From Yoonia sp. (lineage in GTDB: Bacteria; Pseudomonadota; Alphaproteobacteria; Rhodobacterales; Rhodobacteraceae), in NCBI GenBank assembly GCA_028822885.1, contig JAPKCP010000206.1, positions 1 through 5,869 of the forward strand: DNA of 5,869 nt. The letters are read 5' to 3'. Numbering within the stretch: the first letter of the stretch is position 1; each line of letters starts with the position of its first letter. The notes beneath the pieces were generated by a model. That model worked only from the letters and a program-made list of their open reading frames with translations. It was not told where the DNA came from and did no database searches. Position numbers and translations under genes: made by a program. Below, piece after piece: positions 5,843-5,869 of the stretch.

Positions 5843-5869
5843 GGGGCGCGGGGGAGACCTCTGCGCCCT
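5843..5869 (+). terminator. Long GC-rich hairpin after the dmmD-like gene, truncated by the window edge
   Basis: GGGGCGCGGGGG (5843-5854) folds onto CCTCTGCGCCCT (5858-5869) around an AGA loop. All 12 positions pair, three of them as G-U. It starts seven bases after the stop codon, where an intrinsic terminator would lie. The T-run that would confirm this would fall just outside the window. If dmmABC follows in the same operon, the hairpin could instead act as an attenuator or an mRNA-stabilising element. Confidence 0.6.

Noticed and set aside
1..5869. tRNA, rRNA or CRISPR array
   Set aside because: No regularly spaced repeats, no tRNA T-arm or acceptor pattern and no rRNA motifs were seen on either strand.

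Overview
The window looks like a chromosomal segment of a marine Roseobacter-group alphaproteobacterium (Rhodobacterales). This rests on the protein families present, moderate GC content, and the mix of methylated-amine C1 genes with decayed insertion-sequence DNA. A genome rich in IS relics, such as an Octadecabacter-like strain, would fit, but the sequence does not fix the genus.

Layout, left to right. (1) 1-119: the last codons of an unidentified plus-strand gene, followed by a strong hairpin (130-156). (2) 122-342, minus: a broken DUF1304-type membrane-protein gene that lacks its N-terminal part and carries a frameshift. (3) 368-799, minus: a small secreted four-cysteine protein of unknown function, joined to the next gene by an ATGA overlap. 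(4) 796-3177, minus: a 793-residue fusion of a duplicated DUF1989-type domain and a GcvT-like tetrahydrofolate domain. This is the architecture of trimethylamine N-oxide demethylase (Tdm). Its likely promoter (about 3219-3246) overlaps a perfect 7-bp inverted repeat. (5) 3263-3687: intergenic DNA with no recognisable gene. (6) about 3688-4508: a heavily decayed IS5-family (IS903-like) element whose transposase can be followed in fragments on the minus strand. (7) 4509-4686: upstream region of the next gene. (8) 4687-5835, plus: a complete 382-residue GcvT-like protein, best read as DmmD-like, followed at once by a terminator-shaped hairpin that reaches the window edge.

How the genes fit together. 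Tdm converts trimethylamine N-oxide to dimethylamine plus formaldehyde, and its GcvT domain can pass the formaldehyde to tetrahydrofolate. In Ruegeria pomeroyi, dmmD lies with the dimethylamine monooxygenase genes dmmABC and is needed for growth on methylated amines. A divergent tdm / dmmD-like pair would therefore be two consecutive demethylation steps, each with a folate-domain protein to capture one-carbon units. The dmmABC genes are not in this window and should be sought just to the right. The tdm and dmmD names are family-level recognition from memory, not the result of a search.

The clearest items for a second look are the uncharacterised secreted protein coupled to tdm, the internal duplication in the Tdm N-terminal half, the operator-like repeat on its promoter, and the two gene fossils (DUF1304 and IS5 transposase) that are easily missed because frameshifts hide them.
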